Of a stretch of 37,052 bases of DNA, positions 24,759 to 32,532 are shown in pieces; position 1 is the first letter of the stretch; every line of letters starts with the position of its first letter. The stretch spans positions 1-37,052 of the forward strand of contig JABDBG010000017.1 of the NCBI GenBank assembly GCA_013288745.1, given 5' to 3'. This DNA comes from Bacteroidota bacterium (GTDB lineage: Bacteria; Bacteroidota; Bacteroidia; Chitinophagales; Chitinophagaceae). The notes beneath the pieces are model-generated. The model ran no database searches. It was not told the DNA's origin and was given only the letters and a program-made list of their open reading frames with translations. The translations under genes and the position numbers were made by a program.

Positions 24759-25286
24759 ATGAAATCACTACATTTTATTCTCACAATAGGCTGTTTTTGT
24801 CTTGCCTCATTTTGTGCAACAGCTCAACGGTACGCTGTTATTGATAGCAAATATATTTTATCGAAATTGCCCGAGTATAAATTTGCGCAAGATAAGCTTG
24901 ATCAGTTCAGTCAGGAGTGGCAACAGGAAATTGAAAGAAAGCAGGTTATTTTGGATAAAATGAATGAAGATTATCAGGCAGAAGAGATCATGCTTACGGA
25001 TGAATTAAAGAAAAAAAGAGAAGATGAAATATTCAACAGGGAAAAGGAAATAAGAGATTTGCAAAAAAAATATTTCGGATTCGAAGGTGATCTTTTCAAG
25101 AAAAGACAGGAGCTTATAAAGCCAATACAGGATAAGGTTTATATAGCTATTCAAAAATTAGCGGTAGACAGATCCTACGATTTTATTTTGGATAAAAGTG
25201 AAGGAATTACTGTTATATTTGCTGACCCTAAGCTGGATAAAAGCGACGATGTTTTGAAATTTTTAGGAGTATCAAAACCACAATAA
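24759..25286 (+). CDS. OmpH/Skp family periplasmic chaperone, first copy
   Basis: 175 residues with a signal peptide (1-22, ending ATAQ). Skp-type chaperones hold unfolded outer-membrane proteins in the periplasm on their way to BamA. The mature part opens with RYAVIDSKYILSKLPEY, the family N-terminus. A long charged coiled coil follows (about 45-115, with QEIERKQVILDKM and KKKREDEIFNREKEIRDLQKK), then the closing strand AVDRSYDFILDKSEGITVIFADP. It starts 28 bp after bamA and is followed by a paralogue 55 bp on. The two are clearly diverged in the coil, so they may form separate trimers or a mixed one. Confidence 0.9.
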   Translation: MKSLHFILTIGCFCLASFCATAQRYAVIDSKYILSKLPEYKFAQDKLDQFSQEWQQEIERKQVILDKMNEDYQAEEIMLTDELKKKREDEIFNREKEIRDLQKKYFGFEGDLFKKRQELIKPIQDKVYIAIQKLAVDRSYDFILDKSEGITVIFADPKLDKSDDVLKFLGVSKPQ

Positions 25287-25341
25287 TTATTGAATCAAAA
25301 AAGAATATCAATCTAAATACAAACTATACAATTACTACAAA

Positions 25342-25875
25342 ATGAAAAAATTATTATTAGTATGCTTGGTGGCTTTAACTTTTTTAGGCGCTTCAGCACA
25401 AAACAAAATCGGTTATATTAATACAGAAGACCTTATTAATTCAATGCCAGAAGCCGATAAAGCAAACACAGCCTTACAAGATTATCAAACTTCTTTAACG
25501 CAGCAGGGTAATGATTACCTTACTGAATTAAATGAAAAGGATAGCATCTTCGTAAGAGACTCTTCAAAATTATCTCCTGCGGCAAGAGAATTAAGAAGAA
25601 ACGATCTTGTTGCTTTATACCAAAAAGTACAGGGCTGGAACCAAACAATGCAACAAATGATCAACGATAAACAACAAGCTTTACTTGTTCCTATCCGCCA
25701 AAAAGCAATTCAGGGAATTAAAGATGTAGCTAAAGAAAACGGTTACGGTTTTATCTTCGATCAACAAGCTTTATTAGTTAGTCCTCCTGCTGATGATATT
25801 TTACCCTTAGTAAAAAAGAAATTAGGAATTAAAGATGTACCGAAAGCTCCGGCTGGCGGACCAATGCAGCAATAA
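25342..25875 (+). CDS. OmpH/Skp family periplasmic chaperone, second copy
   Basis: 177 residues, signal peptide at 1-19 (ends ASAQ). The opening NKIGYINTEDLINSMPEA and closing KENGYGFIFDQQALLVSPPADDI strands match the first copy, but the coiled coil is less charged and rich in Gln (QTSLTQQGNDYL, QKVQGWNQTMQQMINDKQQ). The C-terminus has a Pro/Gly tail ending in PMQQ. Two tandem skp genes after bamA are usual in Bacteroidota. A strong terminator 21 bp past the stop ends this envelope transcript before murI. Confidence 0.9.
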   Translation: MKKLLLVCLVALTFLGASAQNKIGYINTEDLINSMPEADKANTALQDYQTSLTQQGNDYLTELNEKDSIFVRDSSKLSPAARELRRNDLVALYQKVQGWNQTMQQMINDKQQALLVPIRQKAIQGIKDVAKENGYGFIFDQQALLVSPPADDILPLVKKKLGIKDVPKAPAGGPMQQ

Positions 25876-25896
25876 TAACTTCATTGAAATAGTTAG

Positions 25897-25927
25897 AACC
25901 CATTCCAAATTTCGGAATGGGTTTTTT
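25897..25927 (+). terminator. Rho-independent terminator after the bamA-ompH unit
   Basis: AACCCATTCC (25897-25906), loop AAATTTC, GGAATGGGTT (25914-25923), then T-run to 25927. Perfect 10-bp stem. Confidence 0.93.
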
Positions 25928-25952
25928 ATTACTTTGTATAGTAATCTTGGTT

Positions 25953-25960
25953 TAATTTTG
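25953..25960 (+). promoter_or_regulatory. Candidate -7 element of murI, probably leaderless transcript
   Basis: TAATTTTG is a full TAnnTTTG match that ends 4 bases before the murI ATG (25965), so the transcript would begin at or next to the start codon. A TTTG at 25933-25936 is only 16 bases upstream, short for a -33 element. Confidence 0.45.
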
Positions 25961-25964
25961 ACAA

Positions 25965-26786
25965 ATGAAATATCAACCCATCGGTGTTTTTGATAGTGGC
26001 TACGGAGGGTTAACCGTTTTAAAAGAGATCGTTAAACAGTTACCTCAATACGATTATTTGTATTTAGGCGATAATGCGCGCGCGCCTTATGGCAACAGAA
26101 GCTTTGATACCGTTTATGAATATACTTTACAATCTGCAGAATGGTTTTTTAAACAAGGCTGCTCGTTGGTGATATTAGCCTGCAACACAGCTTCGGCAAA
26201 AGCACTGCGGACAATTCAACAAAATGACCTCCCAAAATTAGGCGCCGATAAAAGAGTGCTAGGCGTTATCAGACCCACCACAGAAATTATTGGCCAATTC
26301 ACCAAATCAAATGAGATCGGTATTTTGGGTACAAATGGTACAGTCCAATCAAATTCATATCCAATAGAGATCAATAAATTTTATCCGCAGGTGAAAGTTC
26401 ACCAGGAAGCTTGCCCAATGTGGGTTTCTTTGGTAGAAAATGACGAATATGCCACAGCCGGCGCCGATTTTTTTGTAGGATCAAACATAAAAAATCTACT
26501 TGCGCAGGCTAAAGGTATAGATACCATTTTATTGGCTTGTACACATTATCCCTTATTAATCAATAAGATAAAACAATTTGTACCTGAAAATGTTACGATC
26601 ATCTCTCAGGGAGAAATAGTTGCAACCAGCTTAGTAGATTATTTGGGCCGCCATCCTGAAATAGAAAAAAACTGCAGTAAAAACGGACAATTAGCCTTCT
26701 ATACAACAGACCTTCCGGCCGATTTCGATAATCATGCGGCTACTTTCTTTGGAAAGCCAGTAAAATCAACTCATATCGAGTTATAA
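25965..26786 (+). CDS. murI: Glutamate racemase
   Basis: 273 residues, the standard size. It interconverts L- and D-glutamate, providing D-Glu for peptidoglycan stem peptides. The two catalytic cysteines are C73 in LACNTASAKALR and C192 in LLACTHYPLL, with the neighbouring H194. The N-terminal IGVFDSGYGGLTVL (about 6-19) holds the substrate-binding Asp-Ser, and GDNARAPYG is the usual loop. It is flanked upstream by the bamA-ompH terminator, so it is likely a separate unit. rpmH follows 148 bp on with its own promoters. Confidence 0.97.
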   Translation: MKYQPIGVFDSGYGGLTVLKEIVKQLPQYDYLYLGDNARAPYGNRSFDTVYEYTLQSAEWFFKQGCSLVILACNTASAKALRTIQQNDLPKLGADKRVLGVIRPTTEIIGQFTKSNEIGILGTNGTVQSNSYPIEINKFYPQVKVHQEACPMWVSLVENDEYATAGADFFVGSNIKNLLAQAKGIDTILLACTHYPLLINKIKQFVPENVTIISQGEIVATSLVDYLGRHPEIEKNCSKNGQLAFYTTDLPADFDNHAATFFGKPVKSTHIEL

Positions 26787-26833
26787 AAGCAAAAAAACTT
26801 ACAACTTATACACAAAATTTAATAAGTTTCTTG

Positions 26834-26912
26834 TACCTTTGCCGTCCTTTCACAAACACCAGGGATGGTGCCCTGATGAGTGTCGATAAAAATATTTTAG
26901 AATTTAATTTTG
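26834..26912 (+). promoter_or_regulatory. rpmH leader with two candidate promoters and a small hairpin
   Basis: Two full TAnnTTTG matches precede rpmH: TACCTTTG (26834-26841) and TAATTTTG (26905-26912). The first would give a leader of about 85 bases and the second about 15. Within the longer leader CAGGG (26860-26864) pairs with CCCTG (26871-26875), and CACC (26857-26860) can compete by pairing with GGTG (26867-26870). A role in ribosomal protein autoregulation is possible but not shown. Confidence 0.45.
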
Positions 26913-26934
26913 TAAAAGGAAAAAACTTAATAAA

Positions 26935-27102
26935 ATGCCAGGCAAAAAAAGAACCTACCAACCTCACGTCCGTCGCAGAAAACATGTACATGGTTTTCGC
27001 CAACGTATGCAAACAGCTAATGGCCGTAAGGTATTAGCATCTCGTCGTAAAAAAGGACGTGTAAAGCTTACAGTTTCTGACGAACGTTTCGGTAAAAAAT
27101 AG
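26935..27102 (+). CDS. rpmH: Large ribosomal subunit protein bL34
   Basis: 55 residues starting ATG CCA GGC. The protein is almost all basic. It opens with the family word [20 protein letters not shown] (about residues 5-24), followed by [18 protein letters not shown], the universal bL34 core, with a short lineage tail [11 protein letters not shown]. bL34 is a structural protein of the 50S subunit. rnpA and yidD come next, the order found in most bacteria. A longer overlapping reading frame in another phase (26831-27037) is spurious. A hairpin terminator separates it from rnpA. Confidence 0.97.
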   Translation: MPGKKRTYQPHVRRRKHVHGFRQRMQTANGRKVLASRRKKGRVKLTVSDERFGKK

Positions 27103-27127
27103 AATTTATCTACTTCAGAAAATATTT

Positions 27128-27151
27128 AGCTCTCCTTGTGAGAGCTTTTTT
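27128..27151 (+). terminator. Rho-independent terminator or attenuator between rpmH and rnpA
   Basis: AGCTCTC (27128-27134), loop CTTGT, GAGAGCT (27140-27146), then a T-run. It would uncouple rnpA from full rpmH expression. A TAATTTTG match (27151-27158) directly after it may give rnpA its own weak promoter; the rnpA start at 27169 would then be nearly leaderless. Confidence 0.8.
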
Positions 27152-27168
27152 AATTTTGTATAATTCCA

Positions 27169-27582
27169 TTGGAAAAAAACTTACGATATACACTCGGCAA
27201 AGATGATAAATTAAAAAGCCGCAAGATCATTGAACAATTGTTCAAAGAGGGCAAGTCGTTTTCTTTATTTCCTTTCAGGATAATTTATTTACTACAATCA
27301 TCAAATAATATCGGTCGGTTACAAGCGGGCTTTAGTGTTGGTACCAAACATTTTAAAAATGCAGTTGACCGAAATCGTATTAAGCGTTTGATGAGAGAAG
27401 GCTATCGTTTACAAAAAAACACATTGACCGATCTGGTAAAAAAAGATACTAAAGATTGTTGGGTATTTTTTATTTACACGGGTACAAATATTCCTGATCA
27501 TACACTTGTTTCAGAAAAAATAAATGCAAGTCTCAAACGGTTACAAAAAATAGTGGATGAAAACGGTATTAAAAATTTGTAG
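27169..27582 (+). CDS. rnpA: Ribonuclease P protein component
   Basis: 137 residues, TTG start at 27169. RnpA is the basic protein that helps the RNase P RNA bind pre-tRNA leaders and remove them. The N-terminal [27 protein letters not shown] (cited in part) and the conserved helix [18 protein letters not shown] (with the RNR motif) are diagnostic; the end [17 protein letters not shown] is the usual C-terminal helix. It overlaps yidD by 26 bp, as often seen. The RNase P RNA gene itself is not in the window. Confidence 0.95.
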   Translation: MEKNLRYTLGKDDKLKSRKIIEQLFKEGKSFSLFPFRIIYLLQSSNNIGRLQAGFSVGTKHFKNAVDRNRIKRLMREGYRLQKNTLTDLVKKDTKDCWVFFIYTGTNIPDHTLVSEKINASLKRLQKIVDENGIKNL

Positions 27583-27787
27583 TCTTCCTTTTATCTTTTT
27601 GATAAAATTATACCAATGGATCATTTCTCCATGGCTGGGACCAAAATGCCGTTACACCCCAACTTGTTCTGAGTATGGCATTGAGGCTTTAAAAAAACAT
27701 GGTCCGGTAAAAGGTTTGTGGTTAACGATCAAACGTGTTTCGAGTTGTCATCCCTGGGGTAGACATGGCTATGATCCGGTGCCTTAA
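27557..27787 (+). CDS. yidD: Membrane protein insertion efficiency factor YidD
   Basis: 76 residues. A short amphipathic N-terminal helix ([19 protein letters not shown]) is followed by the family word [20 protein letters not shown] with its conserved cysteines, then [24 protein letters not shown]. YidD sits on the inner membrane and aids YidC-dependent insertion; its exact activity is not settled. It overlaps rnpA by 26 bp. yidC does not follow: the next gene is convergent, and only one base separates the two stop codons. Confidence 0.94.
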   Translation: MKTVLKICSLPFIFLIKLYQWIISPWLGPKCRYTPTCSEYGIEALKKHGPVKGLWLTIKRVSSCHPWGRHGYDPVP

Positions 27788-27788
27788 A

Positions 27789-28676
27789 TTATTTATCGAT
27801 CCATTGATCCCTGAATTCTTCTTTGAATTCATATTTCCATCTTTTGTGGCTCCACAAATAATTCGATGGTTCTTCTCTTATTACCTTTTCCAAAAAATCT
27901 CTATACAGTAATGTTAATTCGCCTTTTTTACATTCTGCCGCATTGCTAACTACTTCTGTACATTCATATACATAATAACCTCGTTTAGGTTTTTTTGATT
28001 GCAAAAAAACTACCGCCAAATTGTGTGCAACGGCTCCTTTATCGGGGCCCATTACAAAAGGTGCCGGCTTACCAAAAAAGTTTAACCAATATTGTATAGC
28101 AACAAAGCCGGGATTCTGATCAGCACCTAAGGTCATCACATACCGTTGCTTTAATAAAACGCGGTAATGTTTTTTAAAATCCGGTTTAGAAATAAGTTGG
28201 GTTCCGTAGCGCGCACGAACCTTATAAATTATTTGGTTGAAAGTTTTATTGGTGATCGGCATATACACACCAACAAAAGGAATCTCGTGCGTATTTCTTG
28301 CGGTAACTAAATTACAGTATTCAAAATTGAATTGATGGCCGCCATGTATTTGAACATTTTTTCCTTCTCTTGCCAATCTATCTACAATAGAAAAATCCCC
28401 TTTAACTCGTTTATCAAATTGTCTATCGCTCATAGAAAGTAATTTGATAGACTCGACAATATAATCACAAAAATTTCTGTAAAATCCCTTCGCTATTTTT
28501 TTTCTTTCTGCAATTGTTTTTTCAGGAAAGGCAATTGCCAAATTAGACATCACTACGCTTTTTCTATACCGGATGACCCGATAAATTATAAAACATAATC
28601 CATCAGAAAAAAGATACAAAATAAAAAATGGCAACAAAGAAATGAGGTACAATATGCCGTAAAGAATATAAAACAT
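27789..28676 (-). CDS. Lysophospholipid / lipid A-type acyltransferase (LpxL/HtrB family)
   Basis: 295 residues. The N-terminal membrane helix (about 3-24) and amphipathic stretch anchor it to the inner face of the inner membrane. The catalytic HX4E motif is H114 to E119 in GGHQFNFEY. Later words VGVYMPITN, LGADQNPG (about 183-190) and FFGKPAPFVMGPDKGA fit the LpxL/LpxM group that adds secondary acyl chains to lipid A. Bacteroidota members may also act on other lipids, so the acceptor is uncertain. nadB precedes it on the same strand (69 bp gap), probably without functional link. Confidence 0.87.
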   Translation of the reverse strand: MFYILYGILYLISLLPFFILYLFSDGLCFIIYRVIRYRKSVVMSNLAIAFPEKTIAERKKIAKGFYRNFCDYIVESIKLLSMSDRQFDKRVKGDFSIVDRLAREGKNVQIHGGHQFNFEYCNLVTARNTHEIPFVGVYMPITNKTFNQIIYKVRARYGTQLISKPDFKKHYRVLLKQRYVMTLGADQNPGFVAIQYWLNFFGKPAPFVMGPDKGAVAHNLAVVFLQSKKPKRGYYVYECTEVVSNAAECKKGELTLLYRDFLEKVIREEPSNYLWSHKRWKYEFKEEFRDQWIDK

Positions 28677-28745
28677 TTGTTCTTGTTAGAAGTTAAGTCG
28701 ATAAAAATAAGCCTTTTATAATAACCAATTGTAAAAGAGATGTTA

Positions 28746-30362
28746 CTATAATACAATATTATGTGGCTTACTATTTTTATTCAGAAAGTCTGTGTTGTAA
28801 TGCAGTCCCCTGCTTTCATGCCTGAACTCTGCACATTTTACTATCAGGTAAGCAACCGTTATCATATTTCTTAATTCACATAGCTGCGGAGACACTTCTG
28901 TTTTTTCGTATAGCGCTTCTGTTTCTTCGTGCAAAAGATCCAGTCTTTTATGGGCACGATGTAAACGTTCGTTGTTTCGCACAATTCCAACATAATCGCT
29001 CATCAATAATTTCATTTCTTTCAGACTCTGCGTGATAAGGATCATTTCTTTTGGCGCATTAGTCCCTGCTGCATTCCAATCAGGAATAGAAGACCAGTCA
29101 AAGGTTGCGTTTGAATAGTCTGTAATAGTAATTTTTTTACTCGCATCAGTATAAGCCCTGTGCGCAAATACCATTGCTTCTAACAAACTATTGCTTGCTA
29201 AACGGTTGGCTCCGTGCAAGCCGGTGCAGGCGCATTCACCTGCAGCATATAAATTATTGATCGATGTCCTCGCCCACTCATCAGTTTTAATACCGCCGCA
29301 ACTATAATGTGCTGCCGGTGCAATGGGTATCATATCTTTTGTAATATCAATGCCTAAGCTCAAACATTTTTCATAAATATTAGGGAAATGTTCTGTGAAT
29401 TTCTCTTTGGTAAAATGCGTGCAATCGAGGTACATAAATTCCGTACCGCTAATTTTCATTTCGTTATCAATTGCTCTTGCAACAATATCTCTTGGTGCCA
29501 GATCTTTCCTTGGATCATATTTTTCCATGAATGCCTCGCCGGTATGATTACGCAAAACACCACCATCTCCACGAACGGCTTCTGTAATTAAAAATGATTG
29601 TCCTCGTACACCCGGTTCATACAAAGCTGTTGGATGAAATTGGATGAATTCCATATTTTCAATTCTTCCTTTTGCCCTGTATACCATTGCCACACCATCA
29701 CCCGTAGCAATAGCAGGATTTGTTGTGGTACGATATACTTGCCCGTTGCCACCTGTTGCTAACAATGTTATTTTTGCAACGATTTTTTCTATCTTTTTAC
29801 TATTGAGATTTAATACATACACACCAAAGCATTCAATATCTGGTGTTGATTTGGTAACCAAATAGCCTAAATGATGTTGGGTGATAAGATCCAGCACATA
29901 GCAATGGTTGATAAGGTGTATGTTGGGTGTCTTTTTAATGGCGTCTAATAAAGCGCGCTCCATTTCTTTTCCCGTAACATCTTTATGATGCAGTATTCTA
30001 AATTCACTGTGACCGCCTTCTTTTCCTAATTTGAAATCTCCATCGGGCTCTTTATCAAACTTGGCGCCCCAGTTAATAATTTCTTTTATTCTTTCAACAC
30101 CTTCTTTCACAACGATCTCTACCACTTCTTTGTTACACAGCCCATCTCCGGCAATCAAAGTATCTTCTATATGTTTATCAAAGCTGTCTTTATCAAAATC
30201 CATTACGCCGGCAATTCCGCCTTGCGCGTATTTGGTATTTGTTTCATCGCTTTGTGCTTTGGTAAGAATAGTGATGCTTTTTTCCGGAAAATTCTGTGCT
30301 ACTTTTAAAGCATAGGTTAAGCCTGCAATACCCGAACCAATTACTAAAAAATCTGTATCCAT
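28746..30362 (-). CDS. nadB: L-aspartate oxidase
   Basis: 538 residues from the ATG at 30362. A flavoprotein that oxidises L-aspartate to iminoaspartate, the first step of de novo NAD synthesis. The FAD-binding GSGIAGL (9-15) opens the chain. TKYAQGGIAGV (about 44-54), the active-site HSEFRILHHKDVTG segment, GGNGQVY, FHPTAL and the GLHGANRLASNSLLEA motif near the flavin follow, and the family length of about 530 is met. A TTG five codons upstream (30377) is an alternative but less likely start. It follows the LytTR regulator by 25 bp and has its own promoter match. nadA and nadC are not in the window. Confidence 0.95.
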   Translation of the reverse strand: MDTDFLVIGSGIAGLTYALKVAQNFPEKSITILTKAQSDETNTKYAQGGIAGVMDFDKDSFDKHIEDTLIAGDGLCNKEVVEIVVKEGVERIKEIINWGAKFDKEPDGDFKLGKEGGHSEFRILHHKDVTGKEMERALLDAIKKTPNIHLINHCYVLDLITQHHLGYLVTKSTPDIECFGVYVLNLNSKKIEKIVAKITLLATGGNGQVYRTTTNPAIATGDGVAMVYRAKGRIENMEFIQFHPTALYEPGVRGQSFLITEAVRGDGGVLRNHTGEAFMEKYDPRKDLAPRDIVARAIDNEMKISGTEFMYLDCTHFTKEKFTEHFPNIYEKCLSLGIDITKDMIPIAPAAHYSCGGIKTDEWARTSINNLYAAGECACTGLHGANRLASNSLLEAMVFAHRAYTDASKKITITDYSNATFDWSSIPDWNAAGTNAPKEMILITQSLKEMKLLMSDYVGIVRNNERLHRAHKRLDLLHEETEALYEKTEVSPQLCELRNMITVAYLIVKCAEFRHESRGLHYNTDFLNKNSKPHNIVL

Positions 30363-30379
30363 CTTTTTGTTTAACAACC

Positions 30380-30411
30380 CAAAGATATTACAAGCCTAAC
30401 ACTATTTTCAA
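30380..30411 (-). promoter_or_regulatory. nadB promoter with both -33 and -7 elements
   Basis: On the minus strand TTG (30411-30409) is followed by a 21-base spacer and TATCTTTG (30387-30380), a full -7 match at the proper distance. It overlaps the end of the response regulator gene. The leader would be about 12 bases. Confidence 0.6.
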
Positions 30412-31125
30412 TTTTGTGTAACCATTCCTGCTGACAGGAATTTTTGTTCCCGATCTCAATAAGGCAATATGGCTATCTTTTTCATTCTGGTCAATGCGCG
30501 TGATCTCTTGGATATTGATGATATAAGAGCGATGAGAGCGTACAAACAAAGCATGATCAAGTGTTTCCTCAAAATAACTCATTGTTTTATTCTTTAAAAA
30601 AGCTCCTTCTTGTGTGTGGATCTTTACATAATCGTCCGCAGCTTCCAGGTATAATATATCTGCCGCAGGGATAATCTTTATTTTATTGCCATTTTTTACT
30701 ACAACCCTATTGTTTTGTGTAGGGGAATTTGCTGCAATTTGTAAAAGTTGATCCGGAATGTCTTTTTTAGCCGAGCTATTTTGGTCTATAAATTTTTGAA
30801 TCGCTTTATCAAATCTTTCTTTGCTAAATGGTTTTAATAAATAATCTATAGCATTGGCTTCAAAAGCTTTAATAGCATATTCATCGTAGGCCGTAGTAAA
30901 AATAATTGCTGTCGGCTGGTCGATCAATTCAAGCATTTCGAAACCGGTTATTTTAGGCATTTGAATATCTAAAAACACAAGGTCTGGTTGATACAGCTGA
31001 ATGGCTTTTAATCCTTCGAAACCATCGCCACACTCTGCCACAATATCAATTGTTTCATAAGATTGTAAATATTCTTTTACGATCAATCTTGCTAAAGGCT
31101 CATCATCTATTACAATAGCTTTCAT
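30388..31125 (-). CDS. LytTR-type response regulator
   Basis: 245 residues. The receiver domain (1-120) has D7-D8, the phosphorylation site D53 in VFLDIQMP, T77 and K98 in YLLKPF. The LytTR DNA-binding domain (about 138-245) shows ILYLEAADDYVKIHT, the FVRSHRSYIINI word and a C-terminal LRSGTKIPVSRNGYTKLK. LytTR proteins bind paired sites in promoters of envelope, export or virulence genes. The start overlaps the kinase stop by 4 bp (ATGA), so the two are coupled and form one two-component system. Target genes cannot be read; a self-regulatory role for the LiaF-like gene upstream is a fair guess. Confidence 0.93.
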   Translation of the reverse strand: MKAIVIDDEPLARLIVKEYLQSYETIDIVAECGDGFEGLKAIQLYQPDLVFLDIQMPKITGFEMLELIDQPTAIIFTTAYDEYAIKAFEANAIDYLLKPFSKERFDKAIQKFIDQNSSAKKDIPDQLLQIAANSPTQNNRVVVKNGNKIKIIPAADILYLEAADDYVKIHTQEGAFLKNKTMSYFEETLDHALFVRSHRSYIINIQEITRIDQNEKDSHIALLRSGTKIPVSRNGYTKLKIVLGL

Positions 31126-32162
31126 ATCAGCTGCGGTATTTTAACAGTTGTTGTAAAGATATTTTCTTGTTTTGTTGTCGTAACCAAATCATTTCTCGCA
31201 AATAATAAATACAATCTTCTTTGCACAGAGCTCAATCCAAAACCTGCTCCTTTCTGTGTCGAAGCCGTTGCCACATCAAAAGGGTTTTGCACAATTATTA
31301 CCAATTGATCGTTGAATAGTTTTATTTCAATATTGATCAATACGACCTCAATTGTATCATACAAGCCAAACTTAATGGCATTTTCTACAATTGGCTGCAA
31401 GAGCAAAGAAGGTATTTTATATTGTTTTGACGCCGTTTCGTTTGTAATATTTGTTGCGAGCCTATGTCCGAATCTTACTTTTTCAATATCCAGGTATAGC
31501 TGCAAATGTTGCAATTCTTCTTCTAATGAAACAAGCTGTGTTTCCTCCTTTTTAATTGTTCCACGCAAAAAATCTGATAACTGTTGTATCATATGCCTCG
31601 CTTCTTGCGGTCTTGTACCAATTAATGCGCTGATGGAATTTAAGCTATTGAATAAAAAATGCGGTTGTAATTGTTGTCTTAATTTAAAAAGCTCCGCATC
31701 TCTTGTTAATTTTTCTGCTGAAGCTCGGCGAACTTCATTTTCTTTTTGTTCCTGAAAACTATACCATAACATACTGATCATTGATATACAAGCGATCAAT
31801 AAAAAATTAATCCCGAATCTTATCGGCAACGATCTTATTAATTCGCTGGTGTATTCTCTATTGCTTACATTTATATAAGCCAACAGCCATTTACTAATAA
31901 ATAAAGAAACAAGACTTAAAGAAACGCTGATCACTAACAAATACGAATAGCGCTCTTGTTGCGGTAAATAGAATTGTAACACATGTATCACCAGTAAACA
32001 AGCTGCGGCTATGGACAAGTTCGAGATCGCGCTATCTTCTATAGCAATATGCCAGCTAAAACCTAACCAATATAATAACATAGCCTGGAGAATTCCCCAT
32101 ACAAGCCACCAGGTAATATATATCCTGGAAAATTTTTTGATTGATAAGAGTGATCCAGACAA
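31122..32162 (-). CDS. LytS/YehU-type sensor histidine kinase
   Basis: 346 residues, TTG start at 32162. There are four predicted membrane helices in the first 135 residues (about 14-36, 46-66, 72-98 and 114-134) with little periplasmic loop, so it probably senses membrane state or a partner protein rather than a soluble ligand. The kinase core has the phospho-accepting H168 in LRQQLQPHFLFNSLNS (PF06580 type). An N-box follows (LLLQPIVENAIKFG), then a G-box (GAGFGLSSVQRRL). It is coupled to the LytTR regulator by ATGA overlap. DUF4288 and LiaF-like genes lie directly upstream on the same strand. Confidence 0.92.
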   Translation of the reverse strand: MSGSLLSIKKFSRIYITWWLVWGILQAMLLYWLGFSWHIAIEDSAISNLSIAAACLLVIHVLQFYLPQQERYSYLLVISVSLSLVSLFISKWLLAYINVSNREYTSELIRSLPIRFGINFLLIACISMISMLWYSFQEQKENEVRRASAEKLTRDAELFKLRQQLQPHFLFNSLNSISALIGTRPQEARHMIQQLSDFLRGTIKKEETQLVSLEEELQHLQLYLDIEKVRFGHRLATNITNETASKQYKIPSLLLQPIVENAIKFGLYDTIEVVLINIEIKLFNDQLVIIVQNPFDVATASTQKGAGFGLSSVQRRLYLLFARNDLVTTTKQENIFTTTVKIPQLI

Positions 32163-32169
32163 ATATTTA

Positions 32170-32514
32170 TTATTTTATGTATTGTATTCCGTCAATATGC
32201 AACGCTTTTGTATTAATAACATGAATATGGTTTTCATATTCTTCATATTCCTGTATGCGTGAATATATCTCTGTTCCATCTTGCAATTCATGAAGATGAT
32301 ATAGTTCTTCTACATTTATAAACTTCCAATGCACAATTTCTTTCTCTTGATTAAGATAAGATTCTTCTGTGTTCTTTCCTAGAGTTTTTGCTTTTTCAAA
32401 AGCTGCAGCTCTATCTGTTGCTTCTATCAATCTAAGCTGTTCATCAAATTGTGCTTTGTGATCACCTTTACCACTAATGATCCTAAAAACTATTTTTGCC
32501 AGGTACCATTTCAT
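32170..32514 (-). CDS. DUF4288 domain protein
   Basis: 114 residues, soluble. MKWYLAKIVFRIISG opens the chain. AQFDEQLRLIEATDRAAAFEKAKTLG (about 21-46), FINVEELYHLHELQDGTEIYSRI (about 65-87) and the closing helix/strand are the pattern of DUF4288, a small family without known function. It lies between the LiaF-like and kinase genes, with 7 bp to the kinase start and 18 bp to the LiaF-like stop, so it is probably part of the same transcript. No catalytic residues stand out. Confidence 0.78.
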   Translation of the reverse strand: MKWYLAKIVFRIISGKGDHKAQFDEQLRLIEATDRAAAFEKAKTLGKNTEESYLNQEKEIVHWKFINVEELYHLHELQDGTEIYSRIQEYEEYENHIHVINTKALHIDGIQYIK

Positions 32515-32532
32515 ATTGATCGGATTTTGAAA

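Noticed and set aside
26787-26934. Replication origin between murI and rpmH
   Set aside because: Only one DnaA-box match, no dnaA or dnaN, and no cluster of A+T-rich repeats.
26831-27037. 68-residue plus-strand frame over the rpmH start
   Set aside because: It overlaps bL34 in another phase and covers the promoter region; bL34 is unmistakable.
31312-31755. 147-residue plus-strand frame
   Set aside because: Antisense to the histidine kinase, whose H, N and G boxes are intact; Cys/Ser-rich shadow composition.
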